Source: CAZIVO01 sp964542765
Lineage (GTDB): Bacteria; Planctomycetota; UBA1135; UBA2386
Direction of reading: 5' to 3'
Assembly: GCA_964542765.1 (NCBI GenBank)
Contig: CAZIVO010000003.1
Coordinates: forward strand, 1-64,000
DNA length: 64,000 nucleotides
In this document: positions 52,857 through 61,488 of the stretch, piece by piece
How the letters are laid out: every line of letters starts with the position of its first letter
How positions within the stretch are numbered: the first letter of the stretch is position 1
The notes under the pieces: generated by a model
Database searches by the model: none
What the model was told of the DNA's origin: nothing
The model's input: only the letters and a program-made list of their open reading frames with translations
Program-made: the position numbers and the translations under genes

Positions 52857-53651
52857 ATGGCGAAGAAAGGTAAGGACCTCTTCGAGTTGCTTCGGGCACG
52901 GCAGGGTCGATCGGTGGGACGGAGCCCGCGACCAGCACCTCGGCAAAAAGCGCCTCCCAGCCCCCTCAGTCAGATTGCTGAGACGATGCGGAGCTGGGGA
53001 TGGCGGGCGCTGGAGGCCATGAAACTCACCAAGAAGGCCGGTGGCAAGGTGGCTCGTTCCCGTCCGACCGGCAAGAGTCAAACAGGTAAGAATCGTCAAG
53101 CAGGCAAGGACCGTAAGGGTGTGCGAGAGGTGTCCGCATCCCCGGTGGTTTCGGGTCTTCAGCTCACGAGGATGGGCCTCGCAGCTCTCGTGCTGGTCTG
53201 TCTGGGCGCTGGATTCCTCGCCGGAAGTTGGCTTGCGCCAACCGAGGCGGCTGGTTCTGGAGAGGGCCTCATGGTCCGCCGGCCCTCCCTGGGCAGCTGG
53301 GTGCTGACGCCCGAGGAGCGGCAGGAAGAGGTAAAAACCCTCTCGAAGTATTTCTTTGTCCTGCTACAGTTCCCCGGCTCCGAACGGGACCGAGCCAGCA
53401 GATTGGCGCGTTTCCTGAGGAACCAAGGCATTGAGACCGCGCGGATCCACAACTTCACGGTGGAGAAAACGCGACAGTCGCGATGGGTGGTACTCGTTTA
53501 CGTTCCGCAGCAGACCAAAGATAGCGCGGAACGCGAGGCACCTGCCGTGCTCGAAAAGCTCAAGGCCGTGTCACTGCCTACGTTTGAACCTGGTTTTGCG
53601 AAGAGGCTCGCCGAGCTGTCGGCGGGCAACGATTTGATGCAACTACGCTGA
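52857..53651 (+). CDS. Single-pass membrane protein with SPOR-like C-terminal domain
   Basis: 264 residues from ATG 52857 (GGGAGG six bases upstream). A very basic cytoplasmic part (RPTGKSQTGKNRQAGKDRK) is followed by one transmembrane helix (LAALVLVCLGAGFLAGSWLA) and a periplasmic domain where FFVLLQFPGSERDRASRLAR then FLRNQGIETARIHNF resembles the beta-alpha-beta of SPOR domains that bind denuded peptidoglycan. The SPOR call is tentative. Sits 108 bases after the TMTC-like gene and 42 bases before the PVC signature gene. Confidence 0.65.
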   Translation: MAKKGKDLFELLRARQGRSVGRSPRPAPRQKAPPSPLSQIAETMRSWGWRALEAMKLTKKAGGKVARSRPTGKSQTGKNRQAGKDRKGVREVSASPVVSGLQLTRMGLAALVLVCLGAGFLAGSWLAPTEAAGSGEGLMVRRPSLGSWVLTPEERQEEVKTLSKYFFVLLQFPGSERDRASRLARFLRNQGIETARIHNFTVEKTRQSRWVVLVYVPQQTKDSAEREAPAVLEKLKAVSLPTFEPGFAKRLAELSAGNDLMQLR

Positions 53652-53693
53652 CGCAATTACGCCGAGGCAATTGAACTACTGGACTGATCTGGA

Positions 53694-53957
53694 ATGTCGA
53701 TTCATTCGAGCTTGAGGATTGCCGGCGCACTCAAAGGCCAGCGCAATGTCTGGACACGTGCGGAGAGGATTGCGGCTTTGCGGAACAATGGGCTCTGGGC
53801 CGATGGCGATTCCGTTCTCGGCTTGCCGAAGGTGCGCACGAGCTTCAAGGTGAAGACGAAGAAGCAGATGAAGGCCGCTGCTGCCGATGGTCCCTCCGCA
53901 GAGGCGGGTGAAGGCGGCGAGGCTCCTGTGGAAGCCGAGGGCACCCCCGGTTCATAG
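53694..53957 (+). CDS. Small basic PVC signature protein
   Basis: 87 residues. Starts MSIHSSLRIAGALKGQRNVW then TRAERIAALRNNGLW and DSVLGLPKVR, closely matching the small basic protein family (TIGR04137 type) known mainly from Planctomycetes, Verrucomicrobia and Chlamydiae. The core is Lys/Arg-rich and thought to bind nucleic acid or ribosomes; here it carries an extra acidic Ala/Glu/Gly tail of about 25 residues. No strong ribosome site. Confidence 0.85.
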   Translation: MSIHSSLRIAGALKGQRNVWTRAERIAALRNNGLWADGDSVLGLPKVRTSFKVKTKKQMKAAAADGPSAEAGEGGEAPVEAEGTPGS

Positions 53958-54123
53958 GGTCCGCAGCGGTGCTGGCGGCCGCATCTTGAACCTTCTGCTC
54001 ACATGGTGAACTGCCAGGGTGCTGCTTGTGCTGTCGGCGTGTATCCGGGCCATTTCGGCGGTTTGAGCCTCCTGACCATCGGTCGGGTATCGTCCCCGGT
54101 GAGGATCTGCTACCTTGAAATCC

Positions 54124-55245
54124 ATGCGGTCAGACCTCGCCAAACGAATGGAGTCCATCCGGCCCAGCGGCATCCGGAGGATCTTCGAACTCATCGAGAG
54201 CATGGAGGACCCGATCAATCTTTCGATCGGTCAAGCGCATTTCCGGACTCCAGAACCTCTGGTGGAGGCTGCGTGCAAGGCTCTGCGTGATGGCCATAGC
54301 CGCTACACGACGACCCAGGGTTTGCCGGGGCTGAACGAGCGGATTCTGGGCAATATCGAGGAGCGCTATGGTTGCCGGCCCGAATCGACTTTGGTGACTT
54401 CGGGTGTCTCGGGCGGGATCATGATGGCGTTCCTCGCCTTGCTGGACCCGGGCGATGAAGTGTTGCTGCCGGACCCTAACTTCATGATGTACCAGCGGCT
54501 GGCGGCGATCTGCGGCGCAGAGATTCGCTATTACGACATGTATCCCAGTTGGGGTGTCGATCTTGCCGAGGTCGAAGAGGCTGTGACCGAGAAGACCAAG
54601 ATCGTTTTCCTGAACAGCCCGAGCAATCCAACCGGCGGTGTGCTGGATCGCGAGCAGATAGCAGGCCTTGTCGCGGCTGCGGAGAAGGTGGGGGCCTTCA
54701 TCGTCTCGGACGAGATTTACGATTCCTTCGTCTACGACCAGGAGCATGTTTCGCCCCTGTCCATGAGCGACCGCGTGATCCATCTCGGTGGCTACAGCAA
54801 GACCTACTTCGTGCCCGGCTGGCGGATGGGCTATGCCACCGGGCCGGCGGCGGTTATCGATGCGATGCAGACGCTACAGCAGTTCAGTTATGTTTGCGCG
54901 CCAGCACCGTTTCAGCATGCGATCCTGGAAGCTGCTTTCGATCTGGATGTGGGTGATTACGTCGATGCTTACCGCAGCAATCGGGACTTCGTTGTCGAAA
55001 ATCTGCATCCGTCCTTTCAGGTCGTGCGGCCCGGGGGGTCCTTCTATGCCTTTCCGTCCTATCCCCCGGGCATCGCCGAACCGGTGTTCATGGAGGCTGC
55101 TCTCGGTCGCGGCATCCTGACCGTCCCCGGGAGCGCCTTCTCGCGTCGGGACACGAACTTCCGGATTTCTTTCGCGGTCGATGATGTGATGCTCAAGCGG
55201 GGAATTTCGGGACTCAACGAATTGGCAGAGCAGTTCAAGGAATGA
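54124..55245 (+). CDS. PLP-dependent aminotransferase, class I/II
   Basis: 373 residues from ATG 54124. Fold type I features: Asn of NSPSNPTGG, Asp and Tyr of SDEIYDSF, Schiff-base Lys in GGYSKTYFVPGWRMGY and the carboxylate-binding Arg of NFRISFA. It belongs to the aspartate/branched-chain type aminotransferases; amino acid preference cannot be told. Its stop overlaps the ATG of a frame whose first 30 codons resemble queE. Confidence 0.92.
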   Translation: MRSDLAKRMESIRPSGIRRIFELIESMEDPINLSIGQAHFRTPEPLVEAACKALRDGHSRYTTTQGLPGLNERILGNIEERYGCRPESTLVTSGVSGGIMMAFLALLDPGDEVLLPDPNFMMYQRLAAICGAEIRYYDMYPSWGVDLAEVEEAVTEKTKIVFLNSPSNPTGGVLDREQIAGLVAAAEKVGAFIVSDEIYDSFVYDQEHVSPLSMSDRVIHLGGYSKTYFVPGWRMGYATGPAAVIDAMQTLQQFSYVCAPAPFQHAILEAAFDLDVGDYVDAYRSNRDFVVENLHPSFQVVRPGGSFYAFPSYPPGIAEPVFMEAALGRGILTVPGSAFSRRDTNFRISFAVDDVMLKRGISGLNELAEQFKE

Positions 55246-55343
55246 CATCGGGCTCCTGCGCGCCTCTGGTCGAGATCTTTGCTTCGATCCAGGGGGATGG
55301 CTGGCGAAGCGTTTACCGCGGCGTGGCCCTTTTTGTGAAGCGC
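55242..55343 (+). pseudogene. Remnant of the queE (7-carboxy-7-deazaguanine synthase) N-terminus
   Basis: The frame starting with ATG 55242 (overlapping the aminotransferase stop as ATGA) reads APLVEIFASIQGDG and then VYRGVALFVK, which is the conserved opening of the radical-SAM enzyme QueE (EIF.SIQGEG...FVR). The radical-SAM CxxxCxxC that should follow is absent; the frame runs straight into the signal peptide of the next gene. Best read as a deletion scar that left about 30 codons, possibly still translated. Confidence 0.55.
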
Positions 55344-56501
55344 ATGAGCCTTCGATTCCTCTCGTTGATTCTGTGTGCGATCGGATCTGTGGTTGCCCAG
55401 GACGAGTCCGTAGCATCACCGGTTGCTTGCCGCTACTGCAAGAGCGAGGGTGAACGCGTGTGCAAGAAGCACGGTCGGTTTCTGGAGTCCGATCGCGCGG
55501 TTCTCCAGTGCAGCGTGGCGGCGGCATGCCGCACTTGCGCCGGTGCGCTGGCAGTGGATTGCAAGATCTGCAAGAACGAGGTTGTCGAGAGAACCGCGGC
55601 GGAACGCCGTGAGCAGGCCCGGATCTGGCTCGCCGGTCGGCGAAAGGCGGTCGATGCCATCGCCAAGAACTCGGACCTCTTGCACGTGAAGACCGCTCAC
55701 CTGGATCTGGCCTTCTCGATCCGCCCTCAACTCGTCGGGCGTCGCAAGCTGGACACGCACCAGTTGATGCATCTCTACGCCGACAGGATCGAGGCTCTGC
55801 GCAGTGACTTCATCCTTTCGTTCAAACTCCGCAAGGATGAGTTACCTGCTCGATTGCAGGTCTACATGTTCGGGGACCGACGAGACCATCGGCTCGTCTC
55901 GCCGCGAGTTGCCGGCGGTGGCGGCGGCGGTTCCGGGATGAAGTTGATGGGTGTCGATGCCGTTTATTGCATGTATCAGGAGCCGCTGACGATGTCCGGT
56001 GATGAGGCGTTGCACCGAAACATCGTGCATAGTGTCGCGCATCTGCTCATCTCCAACTTGCGACCCGAAGTTTGGCTCGGCAATCTCGGGCATGGCTGGA
56101 TCGATGCCGGGGTTGCCCACTGGTTCGAGGACCGGATCACCGGCGGCTGTTCGAATTATTGCTACGAGGAGGTCGGCGCGAAGAAGGGGTCCTACAAGGG
56201 TGGCCACTGGCGTGTGCCGGTTCGTCGAGCAATAGAGTCTGGCAAACACGAGAGCTTCGTTGTTGTTTCGAAGCTCAACACGGATCAGCTGACCTGGCCG
56301 CAGCATGCGCTGGCCTTCGCCTACGTCGATTTCCTGGTCGCGTCCTTCTCGGGCCGTGCCTTCGCTGATTTTGTATCGGCGATCAAGAGGGGCGACGCCG
56401 TCCGCGATGCTCTGGTTGCGACTTTCGAGATGAAGATCCTGGAGTTTGATGACGTCTTCACTGCGTGGGTGAAGAAGAACTATCCGTTGGAGGGGCGATG
56501 A
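55344..56501 (+). CDS. Secreted Cys-rich protein with degenerate peptidase-like domain
   Basis: 385 residues from ATG 55344, chosen because a signal peptide (LRFLSLILCAIGSVVAQ) begins here; upstream codons in frame look like a queE scar. A Cys-rich region with CRYC (29-32), CRTC (63-66) and CKIC (73-76) suggests zinc binding. Further on HSVAH (229-233) and GWIDAGVAHWFED (251-263) sit where gluzincin peptidases have HExxH and WxxEGxAxYFE; the catalytic Glu and the third-ligand Glu are replaced. Probably a non-catalytic relative. Overlaps the next gene by four bases. Confidence 0.7.
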   Translation: MSLRFLSLILCAIGSVVAQDESVASPVACRYCKSEGERVCKKHGRFLESDRAVLQCSVAAACRTCAGALAVDCKICKNEVVERTAAERREQARIWLAGRRKAVDAIAKNSDLLHVKTAHLDLAFSIRPQLVGRRKLDTHQLMHLYADRIEALRSDFILSFKLRKDELPARLQVYMFGDRRDHRLVSPRVAGGGGGGSGMKLMGVDAVYCMYQEPLTMSGDEALHRNIVHSVAHLLISNLRPEVWLGNLGHGWIDAGVAHWFEDRITGGCSNYCYEEVGAKKGSYKGGHWRVPVRRAIESGKHESFVVVSKLNTDQLTWPQHALAFAYVDFLVASFSGRAFADFVSAIKRGDAVRDALVATFEMKILEFDDVFTAWVKKNYPLEGR

Positions 56502-57961
56502 TCATGATTCGTGTCTTGGCCGGGGTTCTCCTTGCGGGGCTCGTCAGTGCGCAGCCGCTGCTGCGCGAAAGGCGGACCCATGCGCGGGTTCTAGAACTCC
56601 GTCATCAACTGCTCTGCGAACTCGAGGGTGCGAGCGCGGATCTTCTCGCAGGTGTGGCCGCGGATCTTCTCTCCGATGCGGAGGGATCAGCCTTTCTGCC
56701 CCTGGCTCGTGCGCTGGCTCGTGTGCGATCGGTGAAGGCTGATGCAGCTTTCGTTTTTCGACATGGGGTGCAAGTCTTTGCGATGCCCGAAATTATCGAT
56801 GGCGATCGGTACAAGGAGGCTGCGGTGACCGTGCACTTGCCGTTCCGCCCCGAGCCAGTGGGGCGATTGACTTTTCGGGTGGTCGTGCGCGATGGGGGGG
56901 GGAAGACGGTCTGGAATTCTGCCATCGAAGAGCGGACATCGATGGATGATCTTCTCCGCTTCACTTGCGGAACGAAGATCCCGATCAAAGACCTTCCCGA
57001 TGGTCGCTACGCGGTCGATGTCGAGACTCTCATCGAAGGGGTATCACCGCGCCCGGCCGATCCTCGCTCCACCACCTGCTTCCATGTGCAGCGCGATCTG
57101 GCCGAGCGGGTCAACCGACTGGCCGAGGGCTACAAGGCCCTGGAATCGAGCGAGAAGAGTGGCCCACATCAGGTGGCGATGCTGGTCGGGATGCTGGCGC
57201 GGATCCAGCGCGTGATCGAGGGTGAGCCGCCTTCCGGCAAGAGTCTTGGCGGCAAGGATCTGGACGATGCTTTGCGTCTGCTGGAGAACATCGAAAAGGG
57301 GGTCCCCCCTCTCGCCGGTCTGCGTGGCTGGGTGACGATCGGGGTGGTGGTCGGCGAGGATGAACCCGCGATGGTTCGCCTTCGCTTGCCGGTGGCGGGG
57401 GAGGCTCCACGGCCCCTGGTTCTTTTCGTGCCGGGTTCGCCGGCTTATTCGTCGACTTGGTGGCGACCGACTTCTCCGAGGTCGGTGGCGCCGGGTTGGT
57501 TAGCCGATGAACTCGATATCGTCGGCTTCGATTCCGATGCTCGCTGGCACCTTGCCGTGATGGAGTCGCCCGGGCGTTACCAGGGGAGTGCTCGGGTGGT
57601 GCGAGGAGTGATCGACGGATTACGCAAGATGTTACCGGTGGGAGAAGTTGTTCTCGTGGGTGAGCGCGAGGGGGCTCTCGCCGCGGTGCAGACTGTCGTC
57701 GAAACAACCGACCTTGCTGTCGGGGTTGTTCTGATCGCTGGGGGATCGCTGGGTCCTGCGGATGCTGACACTCTCGCAGGCCAGGTGCGAATGCTGTGCA
57801 TTCCGGCAACGGGGTACCCCGGCAACCACAATCTGCGTCGGTTGGCCGACCTGCTCGAAAAGGGTGTCGAGATGCTCGATGCCGGGGGGCGACCCTGGCC
57901 GATGGCCCTGGGGATATCGGCCCGAGAGATCGAGGGTTTCGTGACCGAACTCGGCAGGTGA
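56498..57961 (+). CDS. Secreted protein with degenerate alpha/beta-hydrolase-like C-terminus
   Basis: 487 residues from ATG 56498 (ATGA overlap with the gene before). Signal peptide (IRVLAGVLLAGLVSAQ), an N-terminal helical and beta-rich region of unknown fold, then a C-terminal half with PLVLFVPGSPAY and VVLVGEREGALAA, which resemble the oxyanion-hole and nucleophile-elbow strands of esterases. The elbow reads G-E-R-E-G, so the Ser is absent. Coupled to the degenerate peptidase-like protein; the two may act together. Ends three bases from the convergent methyltransferase. Confidence 0.6.
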   Translation: MIMIRVLAGVLLAGLVSAQPLLRERRTHARVLELRHQLLCELEGASADLLAGVAADLLSDAEGSAFLPLARALARVRSVKADAAFVFRHGVQVFAMPEIIDGDRYKEAAVTVHLPFRPEPVGRLTFRVVVRDGGGKTVWNSAIEERTSMDDLLRFTCGTKIPIKDLPDGRYAVDVETLIEGVSPRPADPRSTTCFHVQRDLAERVNRLAEGYKALESSEKSGPHQVAMLVGMLARIQRVIEGEPPSGKSLGGKDLDDALRLLENIEKGVPPLAGLRGWVTIGVVVGEDEPAMVRLRLPVAGEAPRPLVLFVPGSPAYSSTWWRPTSPRSVAPGWLADELDIVGFDSDARWHLAVMESPGRYQGSARVVRGVIDGLRKMLPVGEVVLVGEREGALAAVQTVVETTDLAVGVVLIAGGSLGPADADTLAGQVRMLCIPATGYPGNHNLRRLADLLEKGVEMLDAGGRPWPMALGISAREIEGFVTELGR

Positions 57962-57964
57962 CGA

Positions 57965-58591
57965 TCAGTTCTTTGGTGCGGTGGCGAGCACCAACCACTG
58001 TTCGCTGACAAGGCGGCGTAGAGGTGCAACGGCGATTGGTTCCATCCCCGCCTCCCTCAGTTCCGTGGCGAATCGTCGCCAGGAGATGGCGTTCCTGTTG
58101 CTGCGTTTTTTGCCCAGGCGGCGAGCGATGCAGCGACGAAGATGCTGAAGGCTCCAGAAATGGAAGTATGACACGATGACATTCTTGCGCGAGACCCTGG
58201 CCAGTTCCCGGAGAATGGCGACGCGCTCCGTCGGTGTCGCGATGTGGTGAAGAAGGCGCATGCAAAGAACCCCGTCGAAGGCATCGTCGGCGAAGGGCAA
58301 GGCCAGCGCTGATGCCTGGACCCGTGGCCATTTATCTCCGCAAGCTTCCAACATTTTAGGATCGCGGTCGGATCGCACCACATTTCCCGGAAGAAGCTCG
58401 CTGAGGCGCCCGGCACCACTGGGGAGGTCGAGCCAGAGACCGTCGTCGGCGCCTGCTCGGTCGAGCAGACCCCCGATCGCACGGGATTCACGGCGATGAG
58501 TGCCGGGGCCTGTGCCCGAGGTGAAGCGTTGATCCCGGTAACGGACGGCGTATCCGGGTTCGCGCAGGTAAGGGCTTTCCTTGGGTGTCAC
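57965..58591 (-). CDS. SAM-dependent methyltransferase
   Basis: 208 residues, class I (Methyltransf_11 type). Motif I WLDLPSGAGRLSELL, acidic motif II VRSDRDPKML and motif IV FDGVLCMRLLHHI. GTG start at 58591, no clear ribosome site. A basic loop (RRCIARRLGKKRSNRN) in the second half could contact lipid or nucleic acid. Substrate unknown. Confidence 0.85.
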   Translation of the reverse strand: MTPKESPYLREPGYAVRYRDQRFTSGTGPGTHRRESRAIGGLLDRAGADDGLWLDLPSGAGRLSELLPGNVVRSDRDPKMLEACGDKWPRVQASALALPFADDAFDGVLCMRLLHHIATPTERVAILRELARVSRKNVIVSYFHFWSLQHLRRCIARRLGKKRSNRNAISWRRFATELREAGMEPIAVAPLRRLVSEQWLVLATAPKN

Positions 58592-58677
58592 AGAAATATG
58601 CTATGCCCGCTGACACGGGTCGGATCAAGCCCTGAGCGCCTGGATGCCGATGAGAATGGATGGCGCAGGAGGCCAGT

Positions 58678-58944
58678 ATGGATAGTCGAAACAATCAGGT
58701 TGATCAGAAGGAACGCAGGATATCGGATCGCAACTCGATGACGCAGTCTGTTGAGGTCAGGTTCCCCGAGGAACCGGTGACCGGGCCGGGGCAGAATCTT
58801 TCCGAGGATGGAGTGCTCTTCGTCACGCAAGAGTCGTTGCGTGTGCGGGTCCGTATCGGAGATGAGCAGTGGGTCGACGGTGAACTCATCCGTGTGCAGA
58901 ACATGGGCGAGGGGCGTATTGGTGTGGCTGTGAAGTTCGTCTGA
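58678..58944 (+). CDS. PilZ-domain protein (probable c-di-GMP receptor)
   Basis: 88 residues from ATG 58678 with AGGAGG five bases upstream. The two c-di-GMP motifs are present: RRISDR (RxxxR) and NLSEDGV (D/NxSxxG). The protein is just this domain, so it must act by binding a partner. Confidence 0.85.
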   Translation: MDSRNNQVDQKERRISDRNSMTQSVEVRFPEEPVTGPGQNLSEDGVLFVTQESLRVRVRIGDEQWVDGELIRVQNMGEGRIGVAVKFV

Positions 58945-59521
58945 CCGACGACCTGTCGAGAAGCCAGTCAGATCCTCACCGATGAGTACCGGTCTGCGGT
59001 GAGAGCATGGGATCGCAGGGACCCAGATTTTCGTTTGCGACATTCCATGGCGAGGCTCGGAAGGCTTGCCGAGTGGATCCGGATCGGGGAGTCGGTTTCG
59101 CCGCCCCCTGGAACCGGTATCTGGTTGCGCGGGTTTGGATCGAGCGACCCGATGAGGCAGGTGGGATGGAGATGTGATGGTATGGCTGTAGTCGCCATCG
59201 CGCGGGCCTGTTGGCATCCCTGCAAAAAATCAGTCCGGGCCGGTTGGCGGACGGTGAGTCAGGGGGTAATATTCCTTACTGGCCCGAATTAGGGCGTTTT
59301 CAGAGGAACACGATCAGTCCTTTGTTTCGTCCGTGGGTCGACTCCCGTCCGCTCTGTTCATCCAGCTACGCTGGGTAGGCAGGGTTTTCTTCCTCCTAGA
59401 TGATCCCTATCCGACGTTTCTCTACCCCTGTTTGTCCCGAGTGTTGGGCCCAAATCAACCGGTTATCGGGGCAGCGTTGTTTCGGGGTTGGAGACCACAT
59501 CTCTGCCACAAGGAATTTTCG
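58945..59521. other. Non-coding region and long leader of the secreted-protein gene
   Basis: 577 bases. The first 300 show nothing I can name (a GCCGAGTGG stretch near 59067 looks like a tRNA D-arm but has no matching acceptor or anticodon arm). The last 240 would be the 5' leader from the promoter at 59244-59272. Confidence 0.5.
59244..59272 (+). promoter_or_regulatory. Sigma-70-type promoter
   Basis: TTGGCG (59244-59249), 17 bases, TAATAT (59267-59272). Start would be near 59280, giving an untranslated leader of about 240 bases before the secreted-protein ATG. Confidence 0.6.
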
Positions 59522-60706
59522 ATGAAGCTTCACATGTACACCTCAGCTCTCTTGGTTGCTGCAGGCGCAGTCGCTCAAGGTGCGGATCAGAATCGCCTGG
59601 AAATCAATAACCGTCCGTGGCTTGTTATTTCCGCCACGCTGCACCCCACTACCACAAAGAACTACAACTGGGCCTCTGCGGTTCCTGCGAGCTACTGGAA
59701 CGCTGGTCCTGGCGTCGCCAAGGGTCACGTCAGCTCTTTCTGGATTCCGCGCGAAGTCCAGACGGTTCGTGAGGATCGTAAGGTTGGCGGTACCTATATC
59801 GGTATTCGCCCTTCAGCTGCTACCGCGGCGTTCCCCTACAGCGGCTACGTCCCCGAGACTTCGGTCACTCCGACCAAGAGCCTGGCAGGCTCTGGCGGAT
59901 GGTTCAATGGCGAAGATCGCACTGCGGATCTCGCGGCGAAGGCCTTTGTTACGATCCCTCAGCGGCCCCATACATTTGCGTCACATGGCAACTTCGTCGT
60001 TGCGACGACGCTCTCGACACCGGCGACGATTCCCGCCGGAAAGAACAGCGAAGATATCGCCTTTGCCTGGAAGTGGAACGGTGGCGAGCAGCGCGATCTC
60101 GCGGCCACGGCCGCGAAGCCGTCGCAGTCGATGTTCTCGACCTTCTCTTGCGGTATCCACACCCCAACCGTGTGTGATGAGCATGCTTCCGCGACAGCGG
60201 TGGTGGCGCGGTCCGTTGACTTTGCGACCACCTGGGGTGGCATGAGTCTGGCCGACCAAGTCGTCCTGCATCAGGTCGCTCGTGTTGGCTATCGGCGTGA
60301 CGTGCGTCTCGAGCCAAGGGTTGTTTCGACCTCGGTTGGCGTTGGCCAGAACGACCTCGCTGCCGCTGCTGACACCTTCGGCTGGGAGATCAAGGCCGGA
60401 GCAAAGCGCGCCAACAACAATGCTGGCCTGCTGTTCAACTTTGGCCCCGTGTTCCCGGCCAAGTTCAATCTGATGGGTCTGACTCTGGAGCTCAATCCGG
60501 CAGATGCCACTCTCGGTAGCTTGAATGCTCTGAACGGCACGGTGGATGCGCAAGGCCTCTTTTCCACTGCGCTGATTCCCTTCCCGGTCCTTGGGCCGAC
60601 GGCGCTCAAGGCCACCTTCGGTGTTGAGGGTGTTTGCATGAACCTCGGTGGTGGTCCTGTCAAGCTCACTTCAACGGGTTCGGTTTGGAGTAAGGTGAGC
60701 CGCTAA
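59522..60706 (+). CDS. Secreted protein of unknown function
   Basis: 394 residues from ATG 59522 (AAGGA eight bases upstream, signal peptide MYTSALLVAAGAVAQG). Rich in Thr, Ala, Gly and aromatic residues, beta-strand-like pattern, two Cys around SCGIHTPTVCDEH that could form a disulfide, no membrane segment, no recognised domain. Its own promoter, long leader and a strong terminator directly behind suggest a monocistronic, well-expressed exported protein. In-frame codons upstream to 59333 lack a start with support. Confidence 0.8.
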   Translation: MKLHMYTSALLVAAGAVAQGADQNRLEINNRPWLVISATLHPTTTKNYNWASAVPASYWNAGPGVAKGHVSSFWIPREVQTVREDRKVGGTYIGIRPSAATAAFPYSGYVPETSVTPTKSLAGSGGWFNGEDRTADLAAKAFVTIPQRPHTFASHGNFVVATTLSTPATIPAGKNSEDIAFAWKWNGGEQRDLAATAAKPSQSMFSTFSCGIHTPTVCDEHASATAVVARSVDFATTWGGMSLADQVVLHQVARVGYRRDVRLEPRVVSTSVGVGQNDLAAAADTFGWEIKAGAKRANNNAGLLFNFGPVFPAKFNLMGLTLELNPADATLGSLNALNGTVDAQGLFSTALIPFPVLGPTALKATFGVEGVCMNLGGGPVKLTSTGSVWSKVSR

Positions 60707-60732
60707 TATCGCGCGCATCGCCCGAGCAAAAG

Positions 60733-60762
60733 GCCTCCGGACCGCGGTCCGGAGGCTTTTTT
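60733..60762 (+). terminator. Strong intrinsic terminator
   Basis: GCCTCCGGACC, GC, GGTCCGGAGGC: a perfect 11-base repeat (the innermost pairs open to form the loop) followed by six T. It stands 26 bases after the secreted-protein stop. AAAA just before the stem could let it work weakly in reverse. Confidence 0.95.
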
Positions 60763-60837
60763 CGTGGAGTTTCCCCGCCTTGGTCGGCGGACCTTGGGGG
60801 TGGAGCGAGATGATTCGATGCGGCTGTAGAACTGGGA

Positions 60838-60843
60838 TATACT
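60838..60843 (+). promoter_or_regulatory. Possible -10 element for a leaderless transcript
   Basis: TATACT ends seven bases before the ATG at 60851, so transcription would begin at or next to the start codon. The -35 is poor (TTCGAT, 18 bases upstream). Confidence 0.4.
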
Positions 60844-60850
60844 CGTGACC

Positions 60851-61420
60851 ATGAAGCCAATGGTGGTGGTGATTCTTGCCGTGTTGGGGGCGCTAGCAGT
60901 CGGCGTTCTATGGGCGGGTGGGCTCTTCGGTGATCGCATTGACCCTGAACCTGCTGCCGGGATATCCGGTTCCGGTGGTTCCGATCGCCCCGACAGCTTT
61001 GGTTCCGCCGAGGTCGAGGCCGCGGCGAGCAAGGCAAACTTGCCCGCGATCGCCTTCAAGAAGTTGTTACCGAATTCTCGGGTTCTGATGAATATTCCGT
61101 TCAACAAGGTTGGCGGTATCCCTGTGGGAAATGGCACCTACCTGCCGCTGCTGAACGGTGTTCCATCGGCCCCGGTCATCAGCCGTGAGGAGTCTGCTGG
61201 CCCGGTTCCGCCGGTCATTGCGAAGATTGTCGATCACGAAGGCACTGAATTCTGGGAGCATTCCGATGGGTCGACGACGACCTCACGCTGGGTCGATACC
61301 TGGAATAATGGAGTCAAGCTGCGCCAGGTTCTCACTGACCATGCCGCCAGATTGCCCGACAAGAACGCTATCCAGCGGGGCGGCTCGCCGGGAGCCTCTT
61401 CGGGGAATGCCGGTAAGTAA
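60851..61420 (+). CDS. Small membrane-anchored protein, function unknown
   Basis: 189 residues from ATG 60851 (a GTG two codons earlier is also possible). One N-terminal transmembrane anchor (MVVVILAVLGALAVGVLWAGG), a Gly/Ser/Pro-rich spacer, then a short extracytoplasmic domain with TEFWEHSDGSTTTSRWV. No known family recognised. Follows the strong terminator by about 90 bases and converges with the ECF sigma gene. It does not look like a typical zinc-binding anti-sigma factor. Confidence 0.65.
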   Translation: MKPMVVVILAVLGALAVGVLWAGGLFGDRIDPEPAAGISGSGGSDRPDSFGSAEVEAAASKANLPAIAFKKLLPNSRVLMNIPFNKVGGIPVGNGTYLPLLNGVPSAPVISREESAGPVPPVIAKIVDHEGTEFWEHSDGSTTTSRWVDTWNNGVKLRQVLTDHAARLPDKNAIQRGGSPGASSGNAGK

Positions 61421-61488
61421 GCCTGTGGTGCCATCCGGCACGCTTTTACAGATCCCGGACTCTCCTGGCACCGGCGGAGAGATGCGTC

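Noticed and set aside
59064..59150. tRNA-Ser-like stretch (GCCGAGTGG)
   Set aside because: No paired acceptor stem, anticodon arm or proper T-arm could be drawn.
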